NCBI GenBank assembly: GCA_964036295.1
Contig: OZ038463.1
Location: 13,910,069 to 13,974,068, forward strand
Direction of reading: 5' to 3'
DNA: 64,000 nt
Source: Plumapathes pennacea
Taxonomy: Eukaryota > Cnidaria > Anthozoa > Antipatharia > Myriopathidae
The translations under genes were made by a program, and so were the position numbers. The notes beneath the pieces are model-generated. The model was not told the origin of the DNA and did not search any database. It saw only the letters and a list, made by a program, of their open reading frames with translations. The number at the start of each line of letters is the position of its first letter. Positions within the stretch are counted from its first letter, which is position 1. This document shows positions 24,233-36,942 of the stretch, one piece after another.

Positions 24233-25205
24233 TTTATTATATGACTGTGACGTAGTTTTACCATATAAGGTCGCAACAGAGTGCCGGTACGGGAGCGTAT
24301 TACACACTTCAAGTCCGTATTACACTGTAGAAAACCGGTTTGACCGGCTTAGACGCGCGCGTATCACAAATGAATCAAAGATTTTTCTGAGTGTAAGGTA
24401 AAACAGTGCAACGAAAGTCTATGACTTTTCAGATACAAGACCCTTCCATCGAAAGAAACTGTTACTGCATAATTTGTCAAGGAAGAGAAAGCACAGTTCA
24501 GTTGGTGGAAAGCGAACAATCGCCATGGACAAACGGCAGCTCTGACTCCGTTTTCCGCACGATGCCGTCACTGTAAACACTGCAAAATGATTTTCGCCGT
24601 GTACGAACACTGTTTTGAGTGGTTCCTTTGCTGGAAGGGGTCTTAAACTTTCTACAACCAGGCAGGAAATCGGTGAGTTGTTAATAATTTATAACTTGAC
24701 AACGTGTCGGCGGTAAAAATCCTAGTTGTGTTATGAAAGTTTCAGATTCTTCAACGTACACATTCGCTGGCTCTGTTCTTGTGTTTATTCCTTAGCTACT
24801 CCGAGAAAATAAAAACCCTGTTTTGAGTACAAAGCTGCTTGCTATTGAAGAACAAAAATGGTTAAAAGTTTAAGCGAAGTGATCGATTTCAACCGCTCGA
24901 AGCACGTTTGTTCGCTGAATATTTATTCTGTCGAAGCAAGCATTTTCGTCTCTAGCGCATTTATCTTGGCACATTTAATCTGAATTGAACTTCGATCATT
25001 TGGTGGCATAACTTCTTTAATTTTCTCTGTCAAGATTTTTAAATCGATGACCGGATTGGAAGCTGTAAGTGAATCTTTGTGTAAATGAGTGTGCGCACAT
25101 TTTGCCTGGGATTGAATGAAAACAGTTTTGCTCGAAGTCTCTGTTTTATGTTTGCTGAAATATATTTTATATAAAGGTAAAACTACGTCACAGTCATATA
25201 ATAAA
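24233..25205. mobile_element. TIR element, ~970 bp, 30-bp TIRs
   Basis: The left end 24233-24262 (ATATGACTGTGACGTAGTTT core) is the reverse complement of 25176-25205. The interior has no transposase motif I recognise, so it is non-autonomous. A minus-strand frame (24923-25213) overlaps the right TIR and has no known domain. Confidence 0.6.
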
Positions 25206-25220
25206 TCCCTCATTCGATAG

Positions 25221-25337
25221 TTTAGCGCGTAATACGGGCCGGCATTTCACTCGTTACTCGCATTTTTCCTCGCCCCGCAGCGGGGCTCGGAAAAATACGA
25301 GCAACTCGTAAAATACCGGCCCGTATTACGCGCTAAA
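25221..25337. repeat. Foldback hairpin, 58-bp arms
   Basis: Arms 25221-25278 and 25280-25337 pair almost perfectly, ending in TTTAGCGCGTAATACGGGCC and its complement, with a GCCCCGC/GCGGGGC centre. It sits between a TIR element and repeat R3 copy 2. Confidence 0.85.
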
Positions 25338-25350
25338 CCATGGAATAAGA

Positions 25351-26838
25351 TATATTTATTACACGACTTCACATTTTCGAGTACAAATACGGGCCAAAAC
25401 GAGTGCAAAGATGGGAGCGTATTGCACTCGTCAGGAACCAGATCAACTGGTTTATTAGATTACGTGATCAATTTTCGCAAGCAAAGTTTACGAACGCGTC
25501 ATTTTTTGTTCCATTTTGCGCGCGGCGAGAACGTTTGCCCTGCTTCGTTTATCGTATATTATAACATAGTCACGATACAAGCCGCGCGCTGATTGGTCGA
25601 AAACCGAGGTTTGCCAGAGTATAAACCACACTTACCCGTGGTTTATAAGTTATAAACCACGCTTACGTCATCCTCTGGCAAAAAAGAGAAAATAATGCGA
25701 TAATGGAGTCACCAATGCCCAACTTCGAGATAAAATTTGGCTTTAAGTGAAGGCACCGGCTAGTACGGTTCACCGTGAATCGGTAAAGAACGTGACCTCA
25801 TCAAAAAGCACTTCAACAGTTTGGAGAGGGAAAATCTATGTCGAAGAACGGCAAGTTTCTTGTCAGCGTCGTGGAAAGCGACTCGGTTTAAGCACTGTCC
25901 CTAAGTACAGCATATTTGGGAGTCACAATTACTTCAGTGGTTTGTTTGAATGGAGTTGAATGCTTCAACAAGGAAGGAGAGAGCAAATCATTCAGTTGAA
26001 GAAGATCAGCCGTGAGCAATCACTGAATATGAACGGCGAAGACAGACGAACAGACGTGTTTGTAGTGATGCAAGAGAAAGAATTTCCGACGATGTGCCTG
26101 AAAAAAATGATTGAAGAATTTTCGGACGGAGTTCAAATGATTGTACTACGAGGTAGTGTCAAGAAATCGGTAAGTTTTCATTCACACAATTTTCGAGTCG
26201 GCCGTTGGAGCATTTGTTGATTCCCTTCAAATTTGCATTTTATGCACTAGCCGACTGTATGATTTCATGTACTTGTAGTCCAAAGTTCTACGGGAAATAT
26301 ATAGTTCTTTACTGTGAGATGTTGTCTAATTTTATATAACAGAAAAGCTGAAAAGTTGAAGCGAAACTGTACTGACTTGGCAATTCGGACCGCCGAGCCG
26401 TTTAGGAGAATCTATTTTTTCATCGCTGTCAGCATTCCAACATTTTTGATGAATAAAGACAGTTTTATTGTGAAAGTTTTGAAGTTCTATGTTATAAAAC
26501 AAATAAACCAGCTTTAAGCGTGCTCCGTTCAGAAATAAAGCACTTAGCAAGTGCCGAGAGCACTCAAGAAGTGGGGAAAAACGCTCGCCTTCGACTCGCG
26601 TTTCTCCCTACACTTCTTTCGTGCTCTCGTCACTTGCTGCGTGCTTTATTTCTGAACGAAGCACGCTTGAAGCTGGTTTATTTGTTAAATAAACAATTTA
26701 TTACACAAAAAGTCGTGCAATACGGCTGTATTTTTACTCGTCAGTTTTATTTTTTCTCGCCTGAAGCAGGCTCGAAAAAATAAAACCGACTCGTAAAAAT
26801 ACTTCGCCGTATTGCACTCCTTCCCGTGTAATAACCTC
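25351..26838. mobile_element. Dispersed repeat R3, copy 2, interrupted by an insertion
   Basis: 25351-25558 matches 83-275, and 26688-26838 continues the match from 276-440. Between them lie about 1.13 kb with no counterpart in copy 1, so another element was inserted into this copy. The R3 copy carries ATTGCACTCGTCAGGAACCA as in copy 1. Confidence 0.7.
25559..26687. mobile_element. Element nested inside repeat R3 copy 2
   Basis: The inserted segment begins ACATAGTCACGATACAAGCC, followed by a GCGCGCTGATTGG block similar to the start of repeat R4. It ends with a foldback: 26501-26589 is complementary to 26597-26684 (TTTCTGAACGAAGCACGCTT in the right arm). Short plus-strand frames at 25747-26220 (for example DVFVVMQEKEFPTMCLKKM) have no family I recognise; they could be the remains of an element protein. 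Confidence 0.55.
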
Positions 26839-26848
26839 TTTATATATA

Positions 26849-27958
26849 TTTATAAAATAACTATGATACTACGCGCGCTCTGATTGGTTAAAAAACCATT
26901 TTATAAATAAGTACAAAGACATGGAAATGACGAATCCTGAAATGAAAAGACTGCGTGTCGTCCCGTACTTCAAAGATTCATGTGTTACAGAAACTGCAGT
27001 GGGCTATTAGAGCAAATAGTGAAGCCGTGTGCAAATCATGTGCAATTAGTGAAGCAGCGTGAAGAAAAGTTGTCCGAATATTGCATGAAATTTAATTCGG
27101 AAACCGTGAGACAGAAAGCCAACAATTACACAGTCAAAGAACATTCTCTAAAGTTTCTAACCTTTATACCTTCGTCTCCTGTGGCTCGTAGCTAGTAACT
27201 AGATGGCTTAGATCACCGGAGTTTCACACGAATAATTGTAGGTTTATGGTGATGAAGACACAAACAGTCTTCGCTAATGAGTCTGTCTAGGCTGTCGGCT
27301 CGGTGGCACAAAAGCTGTTGAGTCAATTCAATGGAGTTGACTGTCGTCCGGCAGAGTTCAAGTAATGCTCAAGTAAAGCAAACAAATGTACAAACTACCT
27401 TCTTCAGCAGAATAGTGTTGTTGTGCAGACATGTTTACGTCGAGTGACACCGTTGTCCTGAAAGTTGAAACCTGACGGCTCAAAACATTCTCGCCGGTTC
27501 TTTTGAATTCTTGACAAACAGTGGTACTAATATCCGACACATTTCTTGCGAAATTCATCTTCATTTAGCAGCCTGTCAAGTTTTTCAAGTGAACGGGAGT
27601 GGTGTTCCGTTTTCATTCATGGACTGACTTGAGCGAAGTGCCGTGAAACAGACTTTCCGATTGGACGAGCGTGCGTTTTGACGGTTTTCGGGAGAATCTT
27701 GAACTTGATCATTTTCAATATAAAGTTCTTTCAGGTAATAAAAGCTTCGTTATTTTATAAAAGCAATATGACACTCGTTTCCATGTCTATGTACTCTTAT
27801 ATAAACACTTGGGATGTTGTGAGAACACTCGAAAAAGTTCAAAATCACTCGCCGAAGCGGCTCGTGATTTTGAACTTTTTCTCGTGTTCTCCCAACATCC
27901 CGCGTGTTTATATAAGAGTACATAGACATGGAAACTCGTGTTATATTGCTTAAATATA
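26849..27958. mobile_element. Dispersed repeat R4, copy B
   Basis: This is the second near-identical copy of the 1.1-kb repeat, including the foldback at 27762-27950. It begins immediately after repeat R3 copy 2. Confidence 0.75.
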
Positions 27959-29286
27959 AGAAATATATAACGCGTCACCGTGTAATATAGCCTCATCTAA
28001 ACATGCGGGAAGTTGGGAGAACACGAGAGTAGCGTAAGGAAACCACGAGGCCGCCGAGGAGACTCTCCCTAGCGGATCGCACCTCCGGTGTTCACTCAAA
28101 TCTTCTACTAGAAATACGATAATCCCAGATACCCCCTCGCTCTGCCACTGATGGGACTTTTACTTTGGTACTCCCAACAAGAGTAGTTTTTGTTTTACCG
28201 AAATGTTGACTCAATATTTTATTCGAAGTCAAGTGCTACACGCAAAGAAAGAGAAAAAGAATGGTGTGTGTTATACTTTTGCGTTGAAAAAGGAGTCGAT
28301 TGCGTGACGAAGTACGTATTTCCCACGGTCGGCACGTCAAATTAATTCATACAGTCTGCCAAGCACGTTCTCAAAATTTAATCCCCGAGCGTAAGCGAGG
28401 GTAATAATCACAACGCTAATGCAGTAGTATCGCCTTTCTTGGAGACTCCAAGCGGGTCGCCATCTCGAAATTTAATGTTCGACTATCAGTCTGGCGTACG
28501 ACCTCGTTCCCAGGCTGTTAGGCCAGAACTGTAAACCGCCACTAAACTTCGAAAACGTCAAAAAAGAGTTGTCTTTGTTTCGCGGCTATATAGGCAAGCA
28601 CGTACGTATGCATGCTCAGATCAAACCAGAAATAAAATCACGTGCCTGTGTATGAACATGCATGTGTTTTCAATAGTTTGAGCATAGAAGTCTTTATATG
28701 ACGTATCTTTCAGATGCGTTTGCGTATATTTTAGAATCAAAACCTTCCTAAGGTGTACTCTTTCATTTTTTAGGACTGAGCGAGCAACCGCTCGTGGGGG
28801 AGCTCGTTTACTAAATAAAATTCACTGTGCCGTTGTTGGACAAACGCTATAGGCTATTTTATTCAGCTCAGAACATTGGGATATATTTAGGCATTTGGTT
28901 TGTTGAATGAAAGGAGACGAGTACTTCTTGGGGCCGGACACGAGAAGGACGACGTTTTCGTAGCAGCAGCCACGTTTGGAGTATCTGCTGGGCCGCTGAG
29001 GTAGCGAGAATTGACTCTTTGTGGTTTCGCTTCTTCTCCCGCCTTTCGAACAAATAATTTGGCACAAAACGATAAGCTCTGTGAACCTGGACGAGAAATA
29101 TGTCAACGATGCGAAAGATCAGTCTAACTGGTCGTGGACAACTCCCAAGACTTGTAGAATCCTTCAATAATTTTCATTGCAAGGGCCTCTACAGGGAACA
29201 GCTCATGCTTTAAAATCCCCGCCGGGCAAATAATGAAGTTGCGCCATCGTTCTGTAGTTAATGCATAAACTCAGCCAAAACAAACT
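27959..29286. other. Non-coding stretch, nothing recognised
   Basis: A short block at 28003-28030 (GGGAAGTTGGGAGAACACGAG) resembles the arm of the R4 foldback. Minus-strand frames at 28822-29167 have no recognised domain. No RNA gene was seen. Confidence 0.35.
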
Positions 29287-29705
29287 TTCTCGGCCTGGTT
29301 TTCCTCGCCCACACAAAACTTTTAAGCGGCTCGCCCAAGCTTTTGGAGAGGACACTGTGGCTTTATTTGTTCCGAAATGTTTTCCGAGTTTCTCGGCCTA
29401 ATTTTCCTCTCCTTCACAAAGCTTTCAGGCGGCTCGCCTAAGCTTTTGGGGAAGAAATTGTGGCTTTATTTGTTCCGAAATATTTTCCGAGTTTCTCGGC
29501 TTATTCTTCCTTTCTTACACAAAGCTTTCACGCGGCTCGCCCAAGGTTTTGGAGAGGAAACTGTGGCTTATTTTTTGCAAAATGTTTTCGAATTTCTCGG
29601 CCTGGTTTTCCTCTCCACTCGCCCAAGCTTTTGGAGAGGAGACTGTGGCGTATTTATGCCGAAATGTGAGCGAAGTGTTTCAGAATTTCTCGGCCTGGTT
29701 TTATT
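29287..29705. repeat. ~102-bp minisatellite, about four copies
   Basis: The unit starts TTTCTCGGCCTGGTTTTCCT and contains GGCTCGCCCAAGCTTTTGGA. Starts fall near 29287, 29390, 29492, 29595 and 29688 (the last unit is shortened). Because the period is close to a multiple of three, the plus strand stays open, but the translation is only a repeated hydrophobic phrase. Confidence 0.85.
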
Positions 29706-30190
29706 CACCGCGGAAACACTTGAGAAACAACGGCCGCGGTTAGGTTAGAGCTAAAAGCGGACTATTAGCACGCTTACGGAGTAAAGTAGTCAGTAGGAGG
29801 GACGCTTTTAATAGTCCCAAACATCCACATCTTGCTGAAGTAAACGCGCTCAAATACCGGACCCCTGAGAGTTTTGGCAACTTCAGTGTTCGATACAGTA
29901 GGAGGGCGAAAGAGTGAAGCTCGTCATGGAGTGAAATATCTTATTAACCTCGTATTTACAGTAGACATCTATTTCTCAATTCTGCTACAGCAGAATACAC
30001 TAACCTGACAAATGTCCGTGAAATTTCGTTTGCGCGTGATCTCTTGTTTCTTTTACTACGGCTCGCCCTAATGTTCGGTGTCCGCATTAATTGTACCCAC
30101 CTTATTTAGTCTGAGTGCAGCTGGCAGCTGGCACTAATGCATGCATCGATTATTATAACAACGCAGAGGTTTATGACTTAGGGCCTGGGT
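29706..30190. other. Non-coding stretch, nothing recognised
   Basis: No gene, repeat or RNA signal identified. Confidence 0.35.
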
Positions 30191-30200
30191 TAAACGTCCA

Positions 30201-30436
30201 TCTTAGCATGCGTCGAATACTTCGGGTTGACCGAAATTGTTCAATTGGCAATTGCGGTTTGCATTTAGTTCGACTCGTTCGACCCAGAGTCAACCTTATG
30301 CCGTTCTAATCGATTCCGCCAGTCGATTAGATCGAGTGAGTCGATCAAAACTCAATCAAGTCGATCTTAATTGGGACAAACGTCGGAACTATAATATCAC
30401 GCGTAATTGTTGAATTTAGTTCGACGCATGCTAAGA
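30201..30436. mobile_element. Small inverted-repeat element
   Basis: TCTTAGCATGCGTCGAA at 30201-30217 is complementary to 30420-30436, and the interior has many TCGATT/AATCGA and GTTCGAC motifs. It is probably a MITE of about 240 bases. Confidence 0.5.
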
Positions 30437-30612
30437 TTACTATGATCTAACTACTTTTAGGTCTAACTCCAATTTTTTCCCTTTTTTCTTTTGCACAATA
30501 TGCTATGTATATTCTCACAGAGAACATAGCATTGTTGGTGAGCGACTCGTGTATTTACTTGCACCTAAAGTCATCGAAGGCAGGAATAATTGATGACGGC
30601 TACATGGTGATT

Positions 30613-31065
30613 ACCGTGCAGCATGAAATTTTCACGTGAGTTTAATTTCGCGGATTGCCGATTTTTTGCTTTTCGCGGGAAAAAGCTTTCGTGAATTTGG
30701 ATTTAAGACTTTACTGTTGGGAAAAAATTTTCACGGATCTCAGGCAAGTTTCTGTCCGGTATTTCACATTCGGCACTGGTAAATAGCCACAAGGGGTTTC
30801 AATTTTTTATATATCTTGTTTATTAATCTATAATTTACAAAATGTCACAAATCGTCCACCACATCTCAAAGCTACAGTATACAGTAGGTTGGCCTGGAAA
30901 ACACGTAACATATAGTGCTGGACGAGTTTAATTAATATATGAAGTAAATTTTCGCGGATTTTTTTCTCGTGGGAGTATATTTTCGCGAGATTTGATTTTG
31001 GCAAATCGTCGGAAAATCCGCGAAATTCGCGAAAATAGACATCCGGGAAAATTTCATGCTACACA
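30613..31065. mobile_element. MITE-like element with CATGAAATTTTC ends
   Basis: The left end has GCAGCATGAAATTTTC and the right end has GAAAATTTCATGCTAC. The interior is rich in TTTTCGCG/CGCGAAAA. No coding sequence. Confidence 0.6.
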
Positions 31066-33035
31066 GTAGGCTTCGAACACTCGAGTTTGTCCTGCCTGCC
31101 GCGATTGACATTAAACAACGATGTTCGTAGGGAATACTTCGAACACTACGGCTGTTACAAGTTCTCAAATGTGCTCGGCTCATAGCTCAACATAGCTCGT
31201 GAACAAGTGCCTATTTCTTCCATAGAAGAAGAAGGCAAACATGCATGGCTGTGTTTTCATTGGGTAAAGTTACAGGAAAATTCCTTGATTTCCACGCAAA
31301 GCTGACCCGGTGAAAACACAGCCTATACTTCATACAAATAAAGGTAATTACAAAGCAGAATAATGCACGCAGTGTAATCAAAGCTTAAAAGAAGTGAGCG
31401 AAAACTTCACATTTTCAGGCTAAAAAATGACAGCAAAATTTACTTAATTATTAATCGTTTTTTGACCAATGGCCCCGAAAGAATACAAAGACTAAGACTG
31501 TGCAGTGTAATAATTTCTTTCGCGAGGATTTTCACGACTCGACGGCAGTGGCGTGCTTTGCAGTTCTAGTCAGTGCTCGCTGGCACGGTTTTCTGCGTCG
31601 TCCGATCTGATTCGTTCACATCAGTTCATCCAAACAGATGCTCATTTTTTTTAAATTTGAGATGTAAGGTGAAAGTCTTGTGACTCAAGCGTTAAAAATA
31701 AAGTTACGCTCTCTGTGGAAGTCATTGAAAAGCCGACAGGAAACTGGACGAGAGATATTGTGTTCGCGACCACTTCGCAAAACTAGGCAGATATTATAGG
31801 CCGAATGTTAATTCAAAAATAAATTTTGACCACAGAAACCAATCACAAGAAAGCCATGTCATATGAATAATTCATAGAGGCAAGTTTCGGAGCTCCAGTC
31901 CAAAGACGCGCGAAGGGGAGACTAGAAAGACGATTCGCAGCTGTTCCTGCACCCAAGTATATTCTTGTTGTTTACAGTTCTCAGGTGACGTAACCAACAT
32001 ATCCCAAAATACTCTGCGGCGTGAGCAGCCCACGAAAGATAACATATACTGCATGTACCGAAAAATCCGGGAATAGGTGACAGTTCTTCCAAGGCCTACA
32101 TCTGTTTCTTATTTTCACAATTTTGTGCCATTTTGCGTTTATTTGACCTGCGGCTCTGAAACTGCATGACTAGTTTCCCTTTCATGTGTTGGTTGCATTT
32201 GTTTCTTTGACGAAAACAAGTTTATGCAAATGAGCGGCGCCATATTTGCATTGAGTGGTCATGTGACTTTGTCTGAGGTCTGCATCGTAGCGACTAAATT
32301 TGTCTGTCTCAGTCTTAGATAAAGTGTGAATTGAACAATAAAGCTGAAAGCTGTGAAAATTAGAATTTGACAAAAGTGTTGAAGTTCGTAATGTTTGTTT
32401 GATTTTTTTATTTGTTTTCTTCTTCCTTTTTTGCTGAAATCGCAACTGCGAGCTCAAGGTTTGACTATTTTCAGTATGCACCGTTCTGAAATCGAATATT
32501 TGCTACTTTTCGTAATATTTCAGACTTCATTCGCTGTCTGACTGAAAGCCTTGGAATTGTCGTTTTAGTAGAATTGCGAGGAACCTCGGGAAATATTATG
32601 GGAAATTCCTTATATAGACTCTAATTTTCTATCGGTTATATTTTATTCGGCGGTTGTGTAATATTCCTAAACGTGAATTTTTTTATATGTGCGTGTTCGG
32701 GCAAGAAGGATCATATTTTATTTTGCTTTATATGGATTACATCATGACTCCTGGGAGTGACCAAACATCGCACACAGCCTATCGTGAGAATATCACTGGT
32801 TGTAATTATTATTAAATTACTGATGCAGATCTTAAAATAGATTTTGAACAATTAACGTTTGAACAAGTGTATGTGTGATAAATCGGCTACCATAGCTATT
32901 CTCTCTTGCTGACGTCTTGAATATTAAGGCCCGTCCAAACGAACCCAACGTCGCCGTCCAACATCATCCAACAATGTTGGATGAAGTTTGATATTCTTTT
33001 TGTTCTCGGGCACTGATGAAAAATGCCTGTTAATC
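31066..33035. other. ~2-kb non-coding stretch, nothing recognised
   Basis: No domain, tandem repeat or RNA gene was recognised. Several short open frames on the minus strand lack any family motif. The last ~100 bases (CAACAATGTTGGATG) resemble motifs inside repeat R2. Confidence 0.35.
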
Positions 33036-33954
33036 GCTTGATTCAGCCTCTACAACATTATTTGATTCGCGCCGGCGCACTAGAGCTTAATTGTACACCG
33101 TGGGCTCACTTTCGGTCCCAGAAACCTTATCGTCTATACAGTGTTTTATAAAACATATTGGACTCGTTTGGCCATCCCGTAAAACATCGTCCAACATTGT
33201 TTTATCCAGCATGTTGGACTTGTTTGGTCAGCCTTCAGCCCTTCGTCAGTAGTCAATTAGTCTGTTACCAATACCTTTTCTTTGTTGTAACCGTTGTCTG
33301 GTTTGTAATTTTACCTTATTGAGTCCGCATTGTGCAATTACTTACGTGTCTAAATATCGCTCATTAGGCAAGTCATGAATATGCAATAAAAGATGAATGG
33401 ATTTGCTGGGGGGAAGCAGACTTTATATATTTATATACAGAATATACAGAATATGCAGTGAAACCTCCCGAGGGAACGTGGTCGCTTACTGGAATTTCTT
33501 GAGTTGCTGATGTAAATGTAAACATGGGCGCGCAAAGCATCTACGGTGAGAGTGTCTCTTTAAGAAATCAACCTTGTGTCCTGTTGCACCGTACATTACA
33601 TGTGTTAGTGTTTTGGCCGGTCCGGTTTCTGCAAGGAAGCTAAGTCCTTGCACATGTAATTTCTCCTTGGTAACATAAAGAAGGTCACTTACTGGAGATC
33701 AAAAACAGTAGAAAACGGTGAGCTTCAAAGGTGGTCGAACTTGCTTACGAGAAGTTTCACAATAGTAATTTGACGGAGAAACCAATCGATACTTTGGTAT
33801 CTCCCATAGGCGACCACTTAAAGCCAAATGAAGGTTGGTCGCTTGCAGGAGGTTCTACTGTATGTCAAAATATTGTTCGCCCAAGAAGTGCAACAGGTGT
33901 GGTACTATGACGTCAGAAGTGTGGTACAGCTTCCACGACGTCACAGTACAAACA
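33036..33954. mobile_element. Dispersed repeat R2, copy 2
   Basis: Same-orientation match to 14067-15298, lacking that copy's ~270-base internal segment. It ends in the same GACGTCACAGTACAAA block. Confidence 0.65.
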
Positions 33955-36308
33955 TAGGTCCGCAAAGCGTACGTGAAGCTATTTGCTAGTTGATGATCGT
34001 CTATGATAGTGAAAGGGTTAACACGAACTATCATGCACTCCCAAGAGTGAGGTACCGCATTCATCAGTGAATTGTATTTAGTGGGTCGCGAGCAAACGAG
34101 ATCACAACTGATACAAATGCTGTGTAAATTATTGTTCGGTTTTCAATGTTCACTGTAAGTTGCCTGTTGCTCAGATCAACAGTTCAGTGGACTTATCCTT
34201 TCCGCTGTTACTTCAAAGAAACTCGAGTGTTAGCTGTTTCTGCCCAGCGCTAAATAACCTTTATCAATCACTCCTTCTGCCACAACCGCCGTTATCGTTT
34301 CTTTGCTAGAGGCTTATAATTTCTTGTTTTTCTCGTAGACTAAGGTCAAATGAAGAATCGGAAATTTCACTAAAATCGAACAGTCCAAAAATTTGTCCCA
34401 CTGCGCAACCTCAGAGCAATATAACACACTTTCCGTGTTACATAGCCTCATGCAAACTCGGTTGGGACCAGTCAGAGCGCCCGTTATATATGTTTTATTT
34501 TATTGCTGCCGACGATAGGAGGCAGCGACACTAATTCTGCTTTGTGACTCAACTCATGGATGTCGGTCTGGATGATCAGTCATGTGACAACTGACGTTGC
34601 TGTTTGTGACTCGACTCACGGATGTCGGTCTGGATGATCCGTCATGTGACAACTGATGGCCAATTGAAGGCAGACATAATGCTCAGGGGACCGTAAGAGT
34701 GTTTTTCTCCGACGTCACTCGAAAGTCGAAGCAACGACTTTTTGAGTGTTCCTTCCGCGTTGTAACGAACCGAGTATTGAAGTGAAACATCGCCTGATCT
34801 TCCTGATGATCTCTGCCAAACAACAACACGTTACATTCGTGATGTACCGGCTACAAACGGTATGTCTTTCGTGTCCATGCATGTGCCCCTCAATGTTTAT
34901 CTGTTTCATCATTTGGCTTTACATTTGGTGATCCATGTGAGTAAAAAATAAATAAACTGCACTCTGACTTGAGATAACAATTTTTGTCGTTAACGCTCGT
35001 TTCTTCGCTGTTGACTCGATACCGTGTTGCGTTACTCAAGATTAAATACATCGCAAGGGTCAATCACGGGCATTCACTGCTGGCAATCCATTTCTTGTGC
35101 AAAATTCAAAGCAGTATGGACACCTGTATTTTGTGTGGAACCTCCTCAAAATAACTGGCGACTTATGAACAGAGTTTGGCAAATTTAAATTCTGAAAGAG
35201 CCTTAGACCGATGAAGACGAAAGGAGAGTTGTCATGTTGTTTGAACTTACAATGGCGGAGGTACGAACGCGGATTCTTGTAAGCTTCTGATCTGTCCAAG
35301 ACAGTATGTTTCTTCGTTGTGTTTACCAGAGATGGATTTGTGGAGTTATTCGTCTTGGTAGTGACCGCGAAACGAATCCGTAGGGAAGAAATATTGTTCA
35401 GTTTCTTCGTGAAACTGACTTTGTTTATCACCACGTGGCGATGTATACTTCGCACAATTATTTCCAGTCCGCTTGCTAATTTTGCTTCTATTTTGTCTGC
35501 ATATTTATTAGATTTGCTTTAACGAGATCGATCTGTGAATTTAGAATATCAGTCTGAAGTTTAGAACCATTTCACTTAAGTTTTGTATAGATAAATTCAC
35601 TGTTCGTCTTCGGATGGACAAACGCTGCGAACAAAATATTTTATTCAGTGATTTATAATTTCAGGTTTTATTGCCTTTTGAATTATTTTTTGTCCTTTTT
35701 ATTATATGTTTTGGTCATGTATTCTAGTTTCAAATAAATTTTAATTAGGAATGGTATCTCGCTTCTGTAATTACTGCGCATTTGGTTTATTTCTGCGAGT
35801 CGCGTTGCGTTATCGTTCCCGTACAACTTCCCATAAAGGAATTTGAAGGTAGCTGCGCGCGTCAGTTATTTCTTCAGGAGTGAATGGATTAATAGATTTA
35901 GTTACAGTTGTAAACAAGAAAGAAACTTTCTTGCTTCCGTGTTCTGACTTGTTTTAATCAGCTAGGGTAAGTCTCGGCAGCATTCACCTGACCTTTGGTT
36001 ACTTCTAGTTTTATAAAATTAAATAATGATTCTCAGTTAGGGAAACAGTGTACACATTGAAATTAACAGTTTTTCAAGAAATAATTTCAAATGGTAAAAT
36101 AGCTGAAAAATCAAAACACCGGAGAATTGTTTCCTTGACAGAGTCGTGAAAAACCTGTCAGTGAAAATATTAAAGGCAAATGAAGGCTGCAGCAGACAAG
36201 CGTCAGTTAACAATATCTAAGCATATATCAAGAATAAAACAAAGGATTTTTCGTGATGATGTTTGTCAGCGAAAAAGCAAGTGCCGTTTGGACGGAGAAA
36301 TTGTTTTG
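33955..36308. other. Non-coding stretch with a short tandem duplication
   Basis: A ~55-base block (TTTGTGACTC...GTCATGTGACAACTGA) at 34541 is repeated at 34602. No gene was recognised; minus-strand frame 35060-35455 has no known domain and no clear start or splice context. Confidence 0.35.
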
Positions 36309-36746
36309 TCTGCCAAGTGCAGCAACTGAAAGAATTCATCTCAGACGAATAATGTGTCCAGCATAAACACGAGTCGAACCGAACTTGGAAAGATTATTTT
36401 GAGAAGAATGACTAATGAATTTTTATTGGCCATCTTGAAATTCTGGCTCCGACATTGTTATCGGTTCCATCACCATTCATAATACAAGTCAGAACCGCTG
36501 CAAGCAAGTTGTTGTCTGATTTTTTAGTCACAATCAACACTAAGACGACTAATGCGTCCGGAGCAAAGGGTGCCTCATACTCTCTTAGTCCGGAAACACT
36601 GAAACATTGTATGAATTTCGTTAAAATCACAAGAGCGACCGCGGCCGTAAGCACAAGTGACTCATCAGCGTGGTTTGTCCTATAGTCCGCGTCCACTAAG
36701 CTATAAAAAACGGCTCAACTTAATTGAACCGAATGTCGGATATCAA

Positions 36747-36793
36747 ACCGAATTGTATCCCCAAGCCAAATAGGCTTGGGGATACAATTCGGT
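36747..36793. repeat. 21-bp perfect hairpin unique to unit U1
   Basis: 36747-36767 is the exact complement of 36773-36793 with a 5-base loop. Only the right arm is present in the other a monomers, so the left arm was copied locally, as expected of template switching. Confidence 0.85.
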
Positions 36794-36942
36794 CCCAAAT
36801 GTCAGAGTAATAAAGTTCAGTTTTATACCTGAATTGTTGCCACTGGTTTTCGGCAGCCCATCGAGAGAGAATAAGATTATTCTTAGATTTACAATTAAGT
36901 TCGCCCTAAACGCAGCGCTGGCGAGTGCCAATTTAATGTTAA

